Assembly: GCA_001580565.1 (NCBI GenBank)
Contig: LRBF01000105.1
Coordinates: 1 to 64,000, forward strand
Direction: 5' to 3'
Length of the DNA stretch: 64,000 bases
Origin: Caballeronia megalochromosomata
GTDB taxonomy: Bacteria; Pseudomonadota; Gammaproteobacteria; Burkholderiales; Burkholderiaceae
Positions 39,032 to 49,684 of the stretch are shown here, piece by piece. Numbering within the stretch: position 1 is the stretch's first letter; every line of letters begins with the position of its first letter. The notes under the pieces were generated by a model. It worked only from the letters and a program-made list of their open reading frames with translations. It ran no database searches and was not told the DNA's origin. Made by a program: the position numbers and the translations under genes.

Positions 39032-40000
39032 TCAGATCAGCTTGCCGGGAAACTGGCTGTCGGGGTCCTGCATGGCGAGGCGCTGACGATCCATGAAGTC
39101 ACGCAAGGTATCGATGCCGCGAAGTTGCAGGATCGTGTTGCGCACCGCGGCCTCGACCAGCACGGCGAGGTTGCGGCCCGCCGCGACCTGAATCGTCACC
39201 TTGCTGATGGGCAGGCCGAGCACATCGACGGTCTGACTCTCGAGCGGCAGGCGCTGGAACTCGCCGTCCGGGCGGCGCACGAGCTGCACGATCAACTTGA
39301 GCTTCATCTTCCGGCGCACGGCGGTTTCACCGAAGATCGTCTTGATGTCGAGCAGGCCCAGGCCGCGCACTTCCAGCAGATTCTGCAAGAGAGGCGGGCA
39401 GCGTCCTTCGACGAAGTCGGGGCCGAGACGCACGAAATCGACGGCGTCATCCGCCACGAGGCCATGGCCGCGGCTGATGAGTTCCAGCCCGAGTTCGCTC
39501 TTGCCGAGCCCGGAATCGCCGGTGAGCAGCACGCCCATGCCGAGAATGTCGATGAATACGCCGTGCAGCGTCGCGCGCGGCGCGAGAATGCGCGACATGT
39601 ACGCGCGCAGGCTGTCGATCACAGCGGCCGCGGACATGCGCGTAGTAAACAGCGGCGTCGACGAGCGCGTGCAGCGCAAGACGAGTTCCGGCGGCGCGCC
39701 CACTTCGCCCGCGACGACCAGAAACGGCGGCTCGAGCGCGATCAGCTCGGCCATGTGGCGCGAACGGTCTTCGTCGGACTGACGCTGGTAATAGTTGATC
39801 TCGGCGTCGCCGAGCACCTGGATACGGTTCGGGTGAATCAGATTCAGGTGGCCGACGAGGTCGGCGCTCGACGTCGCGTTCGCGACCGTCTCGCTCGAGA
39901 AGCCGCGTTCCCAGCCTTCATGCCCGGTGAGCCAGCTGAGCTTCAGAGCGGCGGCGTTGTCGTCGAAAATACTTTGGGCGTTGATGCTGGACGTATCCAT
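39032..40000 (-). CDS. hprK: HPr kinase/phosphorylase
   Basis: A 322-aa enzyme that phosphorylates HPr on a serine and can reverse the reaction. The N-terminal domain (about 1-140) is followed by a kinase domain with the Walker A loop [57 protein letters not shown] and the C-terminal [26 protein letters not shown]. In proteobacteria it is linked to ptsN, as here, and probably regulates the nitrogen PTS rather than catabolite repression. Its direct HPr partner (ptsH) is not in this window. Confidence 0.96.
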   Translation of the reverse strand: MDTSSINAQSIFDDNAAALKLSWLTGHEGWERGFSSETVANATSSADLVGHLNLIHPNRIQVLGDAEINYYQRQSDEDRSRHMAELIALEPPFLVVAGEVGAPPELVLRCTRSSTPLFTTRMSAAAVIDSLRAYMSRILAPRATLHGVFIDILGMGVLLTGDSGLGKSELGLELISRGHGLVADDAVDFVRLGPDFVEGRCPPLLQNLLEVRGLGLLDIKTIFGETAVRRKMKLKLIVQLVRRPDGEFQRLPLESQTVDVLGLPISKVTIQVAAGRNLAVLVEAAVRNTILQLRGIDTLRDFMDRQRLAMQDPDSQFPGKLI

Positions 40001-40185
40001 GAGGCCGGAACTCCGTTGGAAGCCGGGAGCAGCCTTCGCGGAACGACGAAGCGGGTCGCTTCGATACGCCGCATGGCGCTGCGTTTGACCGATTGTGCCC
40101 TAGAAGCTTTACGCAAGCGAGGCGCGCCCGGCGCGACAGCAGCACGGACGCGCCTCGGGCGCGTATCGCCAGGTTCATGTGGCTG

Positions 40186-40641
40186 TTACGGTTGCCATTG
40201 CGTGAGCACTTGATAAAGCGCTTCACGATTTTCTTCCTTGTGCAGGCGCTCGCGCGCCTCGCTGTCGGAGAGCAGTTGCGCGATCTCCGAGAGAATTTCG
40301 AGATGCTGCTGCGTCGCCTGCTCGGGCACGAGCAGGAAGATGAGCAGAGAGACCGGCTGGCCGTCGGGCGATTCGAACGCGACGGGTTCGGCGAGGCGCA
40401 CGAAGGCGGCGAGCGGTTGCTTCAGCCCCTTGATGCGGCCGTGCGGGATGGCGACACCTTCGCCGAGCCCGGTCGAGCCGAGCCGCTCACGCGCGAAAAG
40501 ATTGTCGGTGACGGTGCTGCGGGCGATGCCGTTCTGGTTCTCGAAAATCAGGCCCGCTTGCTCGAATACGCGTTTCTTGCTGGTAACGGACAGTCCGAGA
40601 ACCACGTTCTCGATGGGAAGAAATTTGGCTAAACGATTCAT
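40186..40641 (-). CDS. ptsN: PTS EIIA-Ntr regulatory protein
   Basis: The EIIA component of the regulatory nitrogen PTS; it does not transport sugar but controls K+ uptake and other targets through its phosphorylation state. The 151-aa product begins MNRLAKFLPIENVVLGLS. It shows the active-site histidine in GSTGLGEGVAIPHGRIKGL and the family segment LLIFLLVPEQATQQHLEILSEIAQL. The frame is open further upstream, but the residues there are not EIIA-like. It lies between hpf and hprK. Confidence 0.95.
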   Translation of the reverse strand: MNRLAKFLPIENVVLGLSVTSKKRVFEQAGLIFENQNGIARSTVTDNLFARERLGSTGLGEGVAIPHGRIKGLKQPLAAFVRLAEPVAFESPDGQPVSLLIFLLVPEQATQQHLEILSEIAQLLSDSEARERLHKEENREALYQVLTQWQP

Positions 40642-41058
40642 GTTGGCAGGCTGATGCGTGGCCTGATAGCTCCTCATCGTGGCCGCTGTCTGAAAGCGCT
40701 CACGGCGATGGTGAAACGGAAAGTGCGCTGGCGGCGTTCCCTGCAGCGTGCCTGTTCGTGCGACCCCGAAAACAACCGGATCATTATAGAACAGGGCACA
40801 GCCCGATGGTGCGCCGCGCAATGGCACCGTTTTGCAAATCAATGTGCAGGACAAAGCCCTGAAAATCAATGGCTTGTGCCTCACTACGGCGAAAATCCAA
40901 CAAAAAAGCCGCCAGTCGGGGCGGCTTCGGTTCGGTGCATGCCCGGATCGATCGGTTCCGGATAGTCGAGGACTTCCTCGAATCATGCCCGCCGTCCTGC
41001 GGCGGCGGGTTTCGCTGTCATCCGTGGATCAGTCCGGGAGCACGCGTAGTGCGCTCGC
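40642..41058. other. Intergenic region between hpf and ptsN
   Basis: 417 bp with no supportable gene. It holds two hairpins on the hpf side: AAGCCGCC/GGCGGCTT at 40906-40927 with a T-run on the minus strand, and CCCGCCG/CGGCGGG at 40988-41009. The ptsN promoter must lie here (minus strand, about 40650-40800, where the sequence is less GC-rich), but no clear -35/-10 pair was found. Confidence 0.5.
40902..40927 (-). terminator. Terminator downstream of hpf
   Basis: An 8-bp stem, AAGCCGCC (40906-40913) with GGCGGCTT (40920-40927). On the minus strand it is followed by a T-run (complement of the A stretch 40902-40907). It lies about 130 bp beyond the hpf stop, after a second GC hairpin at 40988-41009. 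Confidence 0.75.
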
Positions 41059-41418
41059 TCAGGGCGAAGGCGCTTCCAGTTCCTGCGGCTCGCCACGGTA
41101 CTTCACCGACTCGTGGGCGTGGCCCTGAATCTTGTCCTTGTGCTTGATGACCTGCCGATCCAGCTTGTCGACCATCAGATCGATGGCGGCGTACATATCA
41201 GCGTCACAACTCTCGATAAAAATGTCCTTGCCCTTCAGATGCAGGTTGATTTCCGCCTTTTGCCTCTTTTCCTTTTCCCTATGATTGTCGACCGAGAGGA
41301 CAACGTTGCCGTCGATCACTTGATCGAAGTGACGGAGCACCCTGTCCAGTTTCGTGATCACATACTCGCGCAACGCAGGCGTCAATTCGAGGTGGTGTCC
41401 ACTGATCTTCAGATTCAT
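41059..41418 (-). CDS. hpf: Ribosome hibernation-promoting factor
   Basis: A 119-aa protein that binds the 30S A/P sites and inactivates ribosomes in stationary phase. It begins [34 protein letters not shown] and has the basic, helix-containing core [42 protein letters not shown]. The length is the short HPF or slightly longer form, without the long C-terminal dimerisation domain. ATG 41418 follows GGAGAGCAACT on the minus strand; the upstream open frame is not conserved. It follows rpoN. Confidence 0.95.
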   Translation of the reverse strand: MNLKISGHHLELTPALREYVITKLDRVLRHFDQVIDGNVVLSVDNHREKEKRQKAEINLHLKGKDIFIESCDADMYAAIDLMVDKLDRQVIKHKDKIQGHAHESVKYRGEPQELEAPSP

Positions 41419-41602
41419 AGTTGCTCTCCAAGCTAATGGCCGTGAGATCACGTCGGCTCGTCCGATACCGGTCGGCAATGCGCCCCGTCAGCGCGTCATC
41501 CTGGCGCCACTGAAAAACGGGGTGCATCGGCCGGCACGTCCGCGCTCTCGCGATGCGGCCGGTAAACGCCCATCGCAACACGCGATGGACTACAGAGACG
41601 GG

Positions 41603-43120
41603 TCATAGAGACTTGCGCAGATTCACTGCCGGGATCTTGAGGGCTTCGCGGTACTTGGCTACGGTGCGCCGCGCGACCACGAATCCTTGTTCCGCCAGCA
41701 GTTCGGCGATGCGGCTGTCTGAAAGAGGAGTTTTGGGGTCTTCCGCTCCTATCAGTTGCTTGATGAGGGCCCGGATCGCCGTTGACGATGCCGCGCCTCC
41801 TGTGTCGGTCGAAACGTGCGATCCAAAGAAGTACTTAAATTCAAGCGTCCCGAACGGGGTGAGCATGTACTTGCCTGTCGTCACACGAGAAACCGTCGAT
41901 TCGTGTAATCCCAGCGTATCAGCAATCTCCCGCAAAACCAAGGGCCGCATGGCGATTTCGCCATGTGCAAAAAAGTTCTTCTGACGCTCCACGATCGCCT
42001 GCGCGACGCGCAGAATCGTCTCAAACCTCTGCTGAATGTTCTTGATGAGCCAGCGCGCTTCCTGAAGCTGCTGGCGCAGCGAGCCGCTGCCCGGATCGCC
42101 GCGGTTGTTGCGCAGGATGTTCGCGTACAAATGGTTGATCCGCAGCTTCGGCACGATCTCCGGATTCAGTTCCGCCGTCCATCCGCTCGCGGTCTTGCGC
42201 ACGAGAATGTCCGGCACCACGTAGTCCGCTTCGCTCTTGCCGTACGCCGCGCCCGGAAAAGGCTCCAGCGACTTGATCAGCAGATGCGCGTCCCGGAGGG
42301 CGTCGTCGCTCGCCTTCAACTGCTTGCGCAGGCGCGTGAAGTCGCGCGCGGCGAGCAGTTCCAGATGATTCGTGACGATATCGAGCGCCAGCGTGCGCGT
42401 GGGCGAGCCATCGAGCCGCAGCAACTGCAGTTTCAGGCATTCCGACGCCGAGCGTCCGCCCACGCCGGGCGGATCGAAGCTTTGCAGCAAGGCGAGCGCC
42501 GCGCTCAGCTCGTCGAGATCGACTTCGAGTTCGTCGGGAAGATCGGTTTGTACCTCGTCGAGCGATGCCGTCAGGTATCCGTCTTCGTCCAGCGACTCGA
42601 TCAGAAAAATGACGAGCGCACGATCGCGCTGATTCGCCGCGGTCATGCGCAGTTGCGCGGTCAGATGGTCGCGCAGCGTAGTGGTCGATTCGTGGATTTG
42701 CAGCGGCGGAAGATCGTCGTCGTCGGACGCGTTGTTCGCGCGGCCGTAGTCTTCCAGGTTCCACGAACTGGAATCCTGGCCGCTGTCCGAACCCATGCCG
42801 TTGTATTCGTCGACGCCTTGCGGCTCGCCGTTTTCCGAACGTTCGGAACTGGAGGTGCCCGATGTCGAGCCGTTGCTCATCATCGAGTCGGACGGCGCGT
42901 TTTGCGTTGACGGAGCCGTGATCAGCGAGCCGTCCGCGGCGACGCGCAGCGGGCTCGCGATCCAGTCGTCCTCGTTCTCGAGCAGCGGATTCTGAGCGAT
43001 GGCCATCGCGACTTCCTGCTGCAATTCGAGCGTCGACAACTGCAGCAGCCGGATGGACTGCTGAAGTTGCGGGGTCAGCGCAAGATGCTGCGAGAGGCGG
43101 AGTTGGAGGCTGGCTTTCAT
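41603..43120 (-). CDS. rpoN: RNA polymerase sigma-54 factor
   Basis: Sigma factor for -24/-12 promoters that needs enhancer-binding activators. The 505-aa product has the Gln-rich activator-binding region I ([48 protein letters not shown]). A Ser/Asn/Asp-rich region II follows (about 55-145), and the core- and DNA-binding parts include [27 protein letters not shown]. The RpoN box near the C-terminus reads [16 protein letters not shown]. It lies downstream of lptB, separated by a terminator. Confidence 0.98.
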   Translation of the reverse strand: MKASLQLRLSQHLALTPQLQQSIRLLQLSTLELQQEVAMAIAQNPLLENEDDWIASPLRVAADGSLITAPSTQNAPSDSMMSNGSTSGTSSSERSENGEPQGVDEYNGMGSDSGQDSSSWNLEDYGRANNASDDDDLPPLQIHESTTTLRDHLTAQLRMTAANQRDRALVIFLIESLDEDGYLTASLDEVQTDLPDELEVDLDELSAALALLQSFDPPGVGGRSASECLKLQLLRLDGSPTRTLALDIVTNHLELLAARDFTRLRKQLKASDDALRDAHLLIKSLEPFPGAAYGKSEADYVVPDILVRKTASGWTAELNPEIVPKLRINHLYANILRNNRGDPGSGSLRQQLQEARWLIKNIQQRFETILRVAQAIVERQKNFFAHGEIAMRPLVLREIADTLGLHESTVSRVTTGKYMLTPFGTLEFKYFFGSHVSTDTGGAASSTAIRALIKQLIGAEDPKTPLSDSRIAELLAEQGFVVARRTVAKYREALKIPAVNLRKSL

Positions 43121-43180
43121 GGCAAAGTTTTATTCATTGTAGAGAGTTTGCCACGCGCGCGAAACCTCGCGGGGATTCCA

Positions 43181-43211
43181 AAAAGCGCATGCCGCCCGAA
43201 AGGGCGGCATG
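43181..43211 (-). terminator. Terminator between lptB and rpoN
   Basis: A perfect 10-bp stem, CATGCCGCCC (43188-43197) with GGGCGGCATG (43202-43211), and tetraloop GAAA. On the minus strand it is followed by CGCTTTTTGG. It suggests that rpoN also has its own promoter in 43121-43180. Confidence 0.85.
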
Positions 43212-43272
43212 TAAGTTTTGCTGCTTTCGCATGATGCGGCGCACGATACGCGCCGCGCCTGGCGAGGGAACC

Positions 43273-44055
43273 TCACATGCGGAAATGCTCGCCGAGATAC
43301 ACGCGCCGCACGCTCTCGTTCTCGATGATCTCGCTCGGCGCGCCGGCCGCGAGCACGCTGCCGTCGCTGATGATGTACGCATGATCGCAGATGCCGAGCG
43401 TCTCGCGCACATTGTGGTCGGTGATCAAGACGCCGATGTTGCGCTGCTTCAGGAACTTCACGATCTTCTGGATTTCCAGCACCGCGATCGGATCGACGCC
43501 CGCGAACGGTTCGTCGAGCAGAATGAAGCTCGGATTGGTCGCGAGCGCGCGCGCAATCTCGACACGGCGGCGCTCGCCGCCCGACAACGACAGCGCGGGG
43601 TTCTCGCGCAGATGCGCGATCTGCAACTCGTCGAGCAAGGCTTCCGCGCGCTGGGTTATGGCGTCTTTTGACAGGCGTTTGCCCGACTCGTTTGTCTGCA
43701 GTTCAAGCACCGCGCGAATGTTCTGCTCGACGGTGAGCTTGCGAAACACCGATGCTTCCTGCGGCAGATACGACAGGCCGAGGTGCGCGCGCTGGTGGAT
43801 CGGCAGAAGGCTGATCGAGTTGCCGTCGAGGTCGATCTCGCCAGCATCGAGCGGGACGAGGCCGACGATCATATAGAACGACGTGGTCTTGCCCGCGCCG
43901 TTCGGGCCGAGCAGGCCGACCACTTCGCCGCTCTTCACGTCGAGCGACACGTCCTTGACCACGGTGCGCGATCCGTAACGCTTCTTCAGGTTGCGCACGA
44001 CGAGCGAACTCGACTGGCCTTCCGGCTTGCGGTTGGGCATGGCGGGCGAATTCAC
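43273..44055 (-). CDS. lptB: LPS export ABC transporter ATPase LptB
   Basis: Cytoplasmic ATPase of the LptB2FGC machine that extracts LPS from the inner membrane. The 260-aa product shows Walker [21 protein letters not shown], the Q-loop region [20 protein letters not shown], the signature [21 protein letters not shown] and Walker [17 protein letters not shown]. The start GTG 44055 overlaps the lptA stop and has GGGAG 10 nt upstream; ATG 44040 is the alternative. LptF and LptG are not in this window. Confidence 0.97.
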   Translation of the reverse strand: MNSPAMPNRKPEGQSSSLVVRNLKKRYGSRTVVKDVSLDVKSGEVVGLLGPNGAGKTTSFYMIVGLVPLDAGEIDLDGNSISLLPIHQRAHLGLSYLPQEASVFRKLTVEQNIRAVLELQTNESGKRLSKDAITQRAEALLDELQIAHLRENPALSLSGGERRRVEIARALATNPSFILLDEPFAGVDPIAVLEIQKIVKFLKQRNIGVLITDHNVRETLGICDHAYIISDGSVLAAGAPSEIIENESVRRVYLGEHFRM

Positions 44056-44738
44056 TGCTGCGGGTCTCCCTGAATAGTGTTCGACGGAGCCAGCGTGGCG
44101 GGCGATCCGTTCAGCGGCGCGGCGCCGCCCGAGCGCGGCGCGAGCATCGCGCGCACGCGGCCGCTCGGATTGCCGGGACCGGCCTGGTCCTTGCCCGCGC
44201 TCGCCGTATAGAAGTCCTTCTGGCCGTCGTAGGTGATGACGCTGCCGTGGACTTCGTCCTGGACTTTCGTCAAACCTTGCAGGCGGCGCACGACGGCGCG
44301 CGTCGTGAGCTTGGTGAAGTCGTTCTTGCCGTCGTAGTCGATGCGCACCGCGTTGCCGTCGATATACTCGTCCAGCCCGTCACGCTTCTGGCGGAAATAC
44401 GCGAGGTTGTTGCCAGTCGAGGTGCCGGTCGCGTACTGATAGCCCTGCGGGTCCTGCGTGACGTCCACGCGGTCCGCCTTGATGACGATCGTCCCCTTGG
44501 TCGCGACCACGTGACCAGTGAAGACGTTCTTCTGGTTGAGGTCGTCGTAGGACATGTTGTCCGCTTCGATATTGAGCGGCTTGTCGCGGTCGGCCTTTTC
44601 GGCGTGCGCCGGGAGCGCGGCCAGCGCGATGGCTACAGTCAGCGCGGCAGCGAGCCCGGCCCGCGCGGCGTGCGAGGCGCGGCGCGCGGGCGTTGCGCGC
44701 GCATGGCCGCCATCGGGACGAGGGAACCTTTCGTTCAT
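44052..44738 (-). CDS. lptA: LPS transport periplasmic protein LptA
   Basis: Forms the beta-jellyroll bridge that carries LPS across the periplasm. The 228-aa product has a basic N-terminus, a signal peptide ([22 protein letters not shown]) and the OstA domain: [40 protein letters not shown]. The C-terminal tail after about residue 185 is Gly/Ala/Pro-rich and not conserved. It lies between lptC and lptB in the classical order. Confidence 0.95.
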   Translation of the reverse strand: MNERFPRPDGGHARATPARRASHAARAGLAAALTVAIALAALPAHAEKADRDKPLNIEADNMSYDDLNQKNVFTGHVVATKGTIVIKADRVDVTQDPQGYQYATGTSTGNNLAYFRQKRDGLDEYIDGNAVRIDYDGKNDFTKLTTRAVVRRLQGLTKVQDEVHGSVITYDGQKDFYTASAGKDQAGPGNPSGRVRAMLAPRSGGAAPLNGSPATLAPSNTIQGDPQQ

Positions 44739-44768
44739 GCAGTCACAATTCGGATGGGAGTGCCGGGG

Positions 44769-45371
44769 TTATTTGGACGAGCCGCCGTTGATATCCGTGG
44801 CGGCGATTGCACCGCGCACGTTACCGAAGAGCTTCATTACCCGGGTCACGTTGTTGTAGTTCATGCCATCGGCCGTCATCACGGACGGGCCGCGCTGAAG
44901 TCTAACCGGTTTTTCCGTTTCGATGACATCGTCGTTCACCAGCACGCGAAAATGCTGGGAATCAGCCTGCATCTGCGGATCGCCGTAGCCGGCCGCGCGC
45001 AGGATGCGTGCGTTGTCGTAGAGATCGACGATCGAGACGTCGCCGTTGACCGTGCCGCGCAGGGCCGTCGCCGTGACGGTCGGCTTCATCGGCTGGAACA
45101 TGCGCATCGCGGGCAGCGTCAGGTCGCTGATTTCGTCGTCTTCGTAATGCACCATCGACTTCGCCGTCAGACGATATTGCGTCGTGCCGGTGGCGTCGAG
45201 TTCGGAAACGGAAAAATTGTTGGCGAAGTAGTCGGGCGTGTGCCGCTTCTCGGGCGCCGCCGCCTGCTGGGCAGGCGGCAGCGTGGCCTGCAAAAGCCAG
45301 TAGGTGATGCCGGCCAGCGCCGCCACCGCGAGGAGCGGCAGGAGCGAGGCGAGCTTTCCGGGTCGCTGCAT
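44769..45371 (-). CDS. lptC: LPS export protein LptC
   Basis: Single-pass inner-membrane protein linking LptB2FG to LptA. The 200-aa product starts MQRPGKLASLLPLLAVAALAGITYWLLQATLPP, which is the membrane anchor. It continues with an OstA-like domain (YFANNFSVSELDATGTTQYRLTAKSMVHYEDDEISDLTLPAMRMFQP). The frame is open to 45593 but the additional residues are not LptC-like. It lies 5 bp from kdsC and 30 bp before lptA. Confidence 0.95.
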   Translation of the reverse strand: MQRPGKLASLLPLLAVAALAGITYWLLQATLPPAQQAAAPEKRHTPDYFANNFSVSELDATGTTQYRLTAKSMVHYEDDEISDLTLPAMRMFQPMKPTVTATALRGTVNGDVSIVDLYDNARILRAAGYGDPQMQADSQHFRVLVNDDVIETEKPVRLQRGPSVMTADGMNYNNVTRVMKLFGNVRGAIAATDINGGSSK

Positions 45372-45376
45372 GGGCT

Positions 45377-45916
45377 TCAGCCTCCGAGCGCCGCGGCGAG
45401 CAGTTCGTCGTAGCGATGTTGCGCGCGCAGGATCGCGTCGCAGACCTCGCGCACCGCGCCTTGGCCGCCGCGCGCTTCCGCGACCCAGTGCACGCGCTGG
45501 ATCACTTCGGGATGCGCGTTCGCGGGCGCGGCCGCGAAGCCGCAGCGGCGCATCACCGCGAGGTCGGGCCAGTCGTCGCCCATATAGCCGCACTCGTCGG
45601 CCGCGATGCCGGTCGCGTGGAGCAGTTCGGCGAGCGCGACGGTTTTATCCGCGACGCCCTGATAAAGATGCGTGATGCCCAGTTCGCGCGCGCGCGCCGC
45701 GACGATGCCGGACTGCCGTCCTGTGATGATCGCCGTCTGCACGCCGACGGACTGCAGCATCTTCACGCCGTGGCCGTCGAGCGAATTGAACGATTTCATC
45801 GCGTCTCCTTCGGCGGTGAAGAAGAGGCTGCCGTCGGTGAAAACGCCGTCGACGTCGAACACCATCAGCTTGAGGCGGGTCGCGCGTTCCGCGGCGGTGA
45901 GAGGCTTCTGCGCCAT
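45377..45916 (-). CDS. kdsC: 3-deoxy-D-manno-octulosonate 8-phosphate phosphatase
   Basis: HAD-family enzyme that dephosphorylates Kdo-8-phosphate to Kdo for the LPS inner core. The 179-aa product shows the HAD motif I LKLMVFDVDGVFTDGSLFF, motif II AIITGRQSGIVAARARELGI and motif III/IV ECGYMGDDWPDLAVMRRCGFAAAPANAHPEV. ATG 45916 overlaps the kdsD stop by one base, so the two Kdo enzymes are coupled. The short form lacks a cap domain, as usual for the tetrameric C0 HAD group. Confidence 0.97.
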   Translation of the reverse strand: MAQKPLTAAERATRLKLMVFDVDGVFTDGSLFFTAEGDAMKSFNSLDGHGVKMLQSVGVQTAIITGRQSGIVAARARELGITHLYQGVADKTVALAELLHATGIAADECGYMGDDWPDLAVMRRCGFAAAPANAHPEVIQRVHWVAEARGGQGAVREVCDAILRAQHRYDELLAAALGG

Positions 45917-46899
45917 CAGATCACCTTCTTGGAGAAGAGGTCGTGCATGTTCAGTGCGCCGATCAGCGTCGCGTCGGCGTCCACGACCAGCATCTGATTG
46001 ATGCGATGGCGCTCCATCAGTTCCACGGCTTCGACCGCGAGATGATCCGGCGCGATCGTGCGCGGGTTGCGGCTCATGACATCGGCGATCTTCAGCGCGC
46101 GGAAATCGCCGTCGCGCTGCAGGATGCGCCGCAGGTCGCCGTCGGTGAAGATGCCGTGAACGTGACGGTTTGCGTCGATGACGGCGGTCATGCCCATGCG
46201 CTTGTCGGTAATCTGGAAGAGCGCGTCCGAAACGGTCGCGTCGAGCGACACGACCGGCACTTCGTCGCCCACGCGCATGACGTCGCGCACATAAGTCAGC
46301 AGGCGCCGCCCGAGCGCGCCGCCCGGATGCGAGCGCGCGAAGTCGTCGGGACCGAAGCCGCGCGCGTCGAGCACGGCGACAGCGAGCGCGTCGCCGAGCG
46401 CCATCGCGGCGGTCGTGCTGGCCGTGGGCGCGAGATTCATCGGGCACGCTTCCTTTTCGACGCGCGCGTTCAGATGCATGTCGGCCAATTGGGCGAGACT
46501 GGATTCCGGACGGCCGGTGATCGCGATCAGCTTCGCCCCGAGGCGCTTGATGAGCGGCAAAATGGCGACGAGCTCCTCGGTTTCACCCGAGTTGGACAGC
46601 GCGATGAAGATGTCGTCGGCGGTGACCATGCCGAGGTCGCCGTGGCTCGCTTCGGCGGGATGCACGAAAAACGCGGGCGTGCCGGTGCTTGCCAGCGTCG
46701 CGGCGAACTTGCGCGCGACATGGCCCGACTTGCCGATGCCCGAAACGACCACGCGGCCGCGACAGCCGAGCAAGGTTTCGACCGCGTTCGTGAAGTTTTC
46801 GTCGAGAAGTTCTGAAAGCCCGCGAACGGCGTCGGCTTCGATCTGGATTACGTTGCGAGCCAGCGCCAGCGCCCGGTCGCCATTGATTTTCGCTATCAT
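45916..46899 (-). CDS. kdsD: Arabinose-5-phosphate isomerase (Kdo pathway)
   Basis: Converts ribulose-5-phosphate to arabinose-5-phosphate, the first Kdo-specific step. The 327-aa product has a SIS domain (GCRGRVVVSGIGKSGHVARKFAATLASTGTPAFFVHPAEASHGDLGMV, ALSNSGETEELVAI, and TASTTAAMALGDALA). Two CBS domains follow (about 205-325), with GMTAVIDANRHVHGIFTDGDLRR. It is the first gene of the minus-strand kdsD-kdsC-lptCAB run and is divergent from the antiporter gene. Confidence 0.96.
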   Translation of the reverse strand: MIAKINGDRALALARNVIQIEADAVRGLSELLDENFTNAVETLLGCRGRVVVSGIGKSGHVARKFAATLASTGTPAFFVHPAEASHGDLGMVTADDIFIALSNSGETEELVAILPLIKRLGAKLIAITGRPESSLAQLADMHLNARVEKEACPMNLAPTASTTAAMALGDALAVAVLDARGFGPDDFARSHPGGALGRRLLTYVRDVMRVGDEVPVVSLDATVSDALFQITDKRMGMTAVIDANRHVHGIFTDGDLRRILQRDGDFRALKIADVMSRNPRTIAPDHLAVEAVELMERHRINQMLVVDADATLIGALNMHDLFSKKVI

Positions 46900-47060
46900 T
46901 CGCGGAGTATAGCAAAGGCGATTCCGGGTTGCCCCTTAGGCAGCGCGGCGCGCCGCCGCCTATCCGCCCCCCGCGGGCCCCGGCGTCAGGGGCTTTTTCA
47001 AGATACCGGAGCGCGTCAGCAAAGCGCTTCGGCTCGCCGCCGAACGAGGACGCCAGACGG

Positions 47061-49055
47061 ATGACATCTCCGCTCGAAATGACGCTGTTGCTGCTGCTCT
47101 GCTCCGTGGCAGGCGTCGTCGTATTTCGCTATTTCAACCTGCCGCCGATGCTCGGCTATCTGACGGTCGGCATCATCGTGGGTCCGCACGCGGCGGGCAT
47201 CGCGCCGGATACGGACCGCGCGCAGCATCTCGCCGAATTCGGCGTCGTTTTCCTGATGTTCTCCATCGGGCTCGAATTTTCGCTCTCGAAGCTGCGCTCG
47301 ATGCGGCGCATCGTGTTCGGGCTCGGCGCGAGCCAGGTCGCGGCGACCATCGCGCTCGCGCTGATTTTCGGCTGGATCGCGAATTTCTGGACCGAGATGT
47401 CGTGGCAGGCGAGTTTCGCGCTCGGCGGCGCGCTGTCCATGTCGTCCACCGCCATCGTGAGCAAACTGCTCGCGGAGCGGCTCGAACTCGAATCGGAGCA
47501 CGGCCGCAACATTTTCGGCGTGCTGCTGTTCCAGGATCTGGCGGTCGTGCCGCTGCTCATCATCATCGCGGCGTTCGGCAACGGCAATTCGTCGCAGCTC
47601 GCGATGTGGCTCGGCATCGCGGCGGTGAAGATCGTCGTCGCCTTGACGGTGCTGCTCTTCATCGGCCAGAAGTTCATGACGCGCTGGTTCGATCTCGTCG
47701 CGCGGCGCCGCTCGCAAGAACTGTTCATGCTGAACCTGCTGCTGGTGACGCTGGGCGCCGCGTTCATCACCGACAAGTTCGGCCTGTCGCTCGCGCTCGG
47801 CGCGTTCATCGCGGGGATGCTGATCGCCGAGACGCCGTATCGGCATCAGGTGGAAGAGGACATCAAGCCGTTCCGCGACGTGCTGCTCGGTCTCTTCTTC
47901 GTGACCACCGGCATGCTGCTGAATCCGCGCGTGATCTGGGAGCATCCGTTGCTCGTGCTCGGCTTTTTCGTCGTGCCCATTTTGCTCAAGGCGGTGATGA
48001 TCACCGGTCTCGCGCGGGCTTTCGGCGCGGCGCCGGGCGTCGCGATGCGCACGGGCCTCGGCCTCGCCCAGGCGGGCGAATTCGGTTTCGTGTTGCTGAA
48101 CCTGATTCTGGATTCGCATCTGGTCAATTCGACCATTCTGCAGGCGATTCTCTCCGCGATGCTCCTTTCGATGCTCGCCGCGCCGTTCATCATTCAGAAC
48201 GCGGACCGGATCGTTCTGCGGCTGTCGTCCACGGAATGGATGCTGCAATCCTTGCAGATGACGAAGATCGCGACGCAGAGCCTCAAGCAGAGCGGCCACG
48301 TGATCATCTGCGGCTACGGCCGCGCGGGGCAGAACCTCGCGCGCATGCTGGAGCAGGAAGGCATTTCCTACGTCGCGCTCGATCTGGACCCGGATCGCGT
48401 AGCGGCGGCTGCGGCGGCGGGCGAGTCGGTCGTGTTCGGCGACGCCGGGCGGCGCGAGTCGCTGCTCGCGGCGGGCCTGCATCGCGCGGCGACGGTGGCG
48501 ATCACCTACGCGAACACGCCCTCCGCGCTGCGCGTGCTGCACAACATCCATGAACTCGCGCCGACCTTGCCCGTGATCGTGCGCACGGTGGACGACGCCG
48601 ATCTCGAAAAACTCACCGCCGCCGGCGCGACGGAAGTGATTCCGGAGATCGTCGAAGGCAGCCTGATGCTCGCGTCGCACACGCTCGTCCTGATGGGCGT
48701 GCCGATGCGCCGCGTCGTGCGGCGCGTCGAGGAAATGCGCGACGCGCGCTACAGCCTCCTGCGCGGCTATTTCCGCGGCGCCGACGACGACGATGACGAC
48801 GATGGCCACGAGCAGGTCCGGCTACAATCCGTACCGATCGACGCAAATTCCGAAGCCGTCGGGCATTCGCTCGACGATCTCGGACTCGTCGGCAATGGTG
48901 TCGAGGTGACCGCGATCCGGCGCCACGGCATCCGGGGCGTCGAACCCGACCCCGAAACCAAGCTGCGCGCGAACGATATCGTCGTGCTGCGCGGCCTGCC
49001 CGAAGTGCTGGCGCAAGCCGAGGAACGGCTCTCGCGCAATCGCCGGGCGGCGTAG
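47061..49055 (+). CDS. CPA2-family cation:proton antiporter (KefB/YbaL type) with TrkA domains
   Basis: A 664-aa inner-membrane transporter. Residues about 5-390 form the 12-13-helix exchanger domain ([83 protein letters not shown]). Residues about 415-535 form a TrkA-N nucleotide-binding domain ([20 protein letters not shown] and DLDPDRV). Residues about 585-660 form a TrkA-C domain. Between the last two lies a run of seven Asp residues (575-581). K+ or Na+ as substrate is inferred from the family. Start 47061 gives [10 protein letters not shown]; the upstream open frame is not conserved. Confidence 0.93.
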   Translation: MTSPLEMTLLLLLCSVAGVVVFRYFNLPPMLGYLTVGIIVGPHAAGIAPDTDRAQHLAEFGVVFLMFSIGLEFSLSKLRSMRRIVFGLGASQVAATIALALIFGWIANFWTEMSWQASFALGGALSMSSTAIVSKLLAERLELESEHGRNIFGVLLFQDLAVVPLLIIIAAFGNGNSSQLAMWLGIAAVKIVVALTVLLFIGQKFMTRWFDLVARRRSQELFMLNLLLVTLGAAFITDKFGLSLALGAFIAGMLIAETPYRHQVEEDIKPFRDVLLGLFFVTTGMLLNPRVIWEHPLLVLGFFVVPILLKAVMITGLARAFGAAPGVAMRTGLGLAQAGEFGFVLLNLILDSHLVNSTILQAILSAMLLSMLAAPFIIQNADRIVLRLSSTEWMLQSLQMTKIATQSLKQSGHVIICGYGRAGQNLARMLEQEGISYVALDLDPDRVAAAAAAGESVVFGDAGRRESLLAAGLHRAATVAITYANTPSALRVLHNIHELAPTLPVIVRTVDDADLEKLTAAGATEVIPEIVEGSLMLASHTLVLMGVPMRRVVRRVEEMRDARYSLLRGYFRGADDDDDDDGHEQVRLQSVPIDANSEAVGHSLDDLGLVGNGVEVTAIRRHGIRGVEPDPETKLRANDIVVLRGLPEVLAQAEERLSRNRRAA

Positions 49056-49116
49056 TCTCTCTCTTTCTGTCACCAAGGCGAACGCGCGGCCTCACGGCGC
49101 GGACTCCGGAGAAGTC

Positions 49117-49683
49117 ATGTCCATTACCCCTTCGAACGCCCAGCTCGACGCCGCGCGTTTCATCAAGGAACGCGTGCGCACCGTCGAAAACTGGCCGCAG
49201 CCCGGCGTGCAGTTCCGCGACATCACCACCATCCTGCAGGACCGCCGTGCGCTGCGCATGCTGATCGACCTGTTCGTGCAGCGCTATATCGACGAGAAGG
49301 TCAACGTGATCGCCGGCATGGATGCGCGCGGTTTCATCATCGGGCCGATTCTCGCGTACGAGCTGAGCCTCGGCTTCGTGCCGATCCGCAAGAAGGGCAA
49401 GCTGCCGTACAAGACGCTCTCGCAGTCGTACGACCTGGAATACGGCAGCGCGACCGTCGAGATTCACGAGGATGCGTGCAAGCCGGGCGATCGCGTGGTG
49501 ATCGTCGACGATCTGGTCGCGACCGGCGGCACGATGATGGCCGGCAAGATTCTGCTCGAGCGGCTCGGCGCGCAAGTGGTGGAAGCGGCGGCGATCATCG
49601 ATCTGCCGGACCTCGGCGGCTCGAAGCTGCTGCGCGAGAACGGCGTGCCGCTCTATACAGTGTGCGAATTCGGTGGACATTGA
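49117..49683 (+). CDS. apt: Adenine phosphoribosyltransferase
   Basis: Purine salvage enzyme that makes AMP from adenine and PRPP. The 188-aa product shows [69 protein letters not shown] and the PRPP loop [22 protein letters not shown] 49117 is preceded by CCGGAGAAGTC. The next gene begins 1 bp after its stop. Confidence 0.97.
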   Translation: MSITPSNAQLDAARFIKERVRTVENWPQPGVQFRDITTILQDRRALRMLIDLFVQRYIDEKVNVIAGMDARGFIIGPILAYELSLGFVPIRKKGKLPYKTLSQSYDLEYGSATVEIHEDACKPGDRVVIVDDLVATGGTMMAGKILLERLGAQVVEAAAIIDLPDLGGSKLLRENGVPLYTVCEFGGH

Positions 49684-49684
49684 G

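Noticed and set aside
41570..41588. Hairpin CCATCGC/GCGATGG just after rpoN
   Set aside because: A perfect 7-bp stem, but without a T-run on the minus strand, so it is not supported as a terminator.
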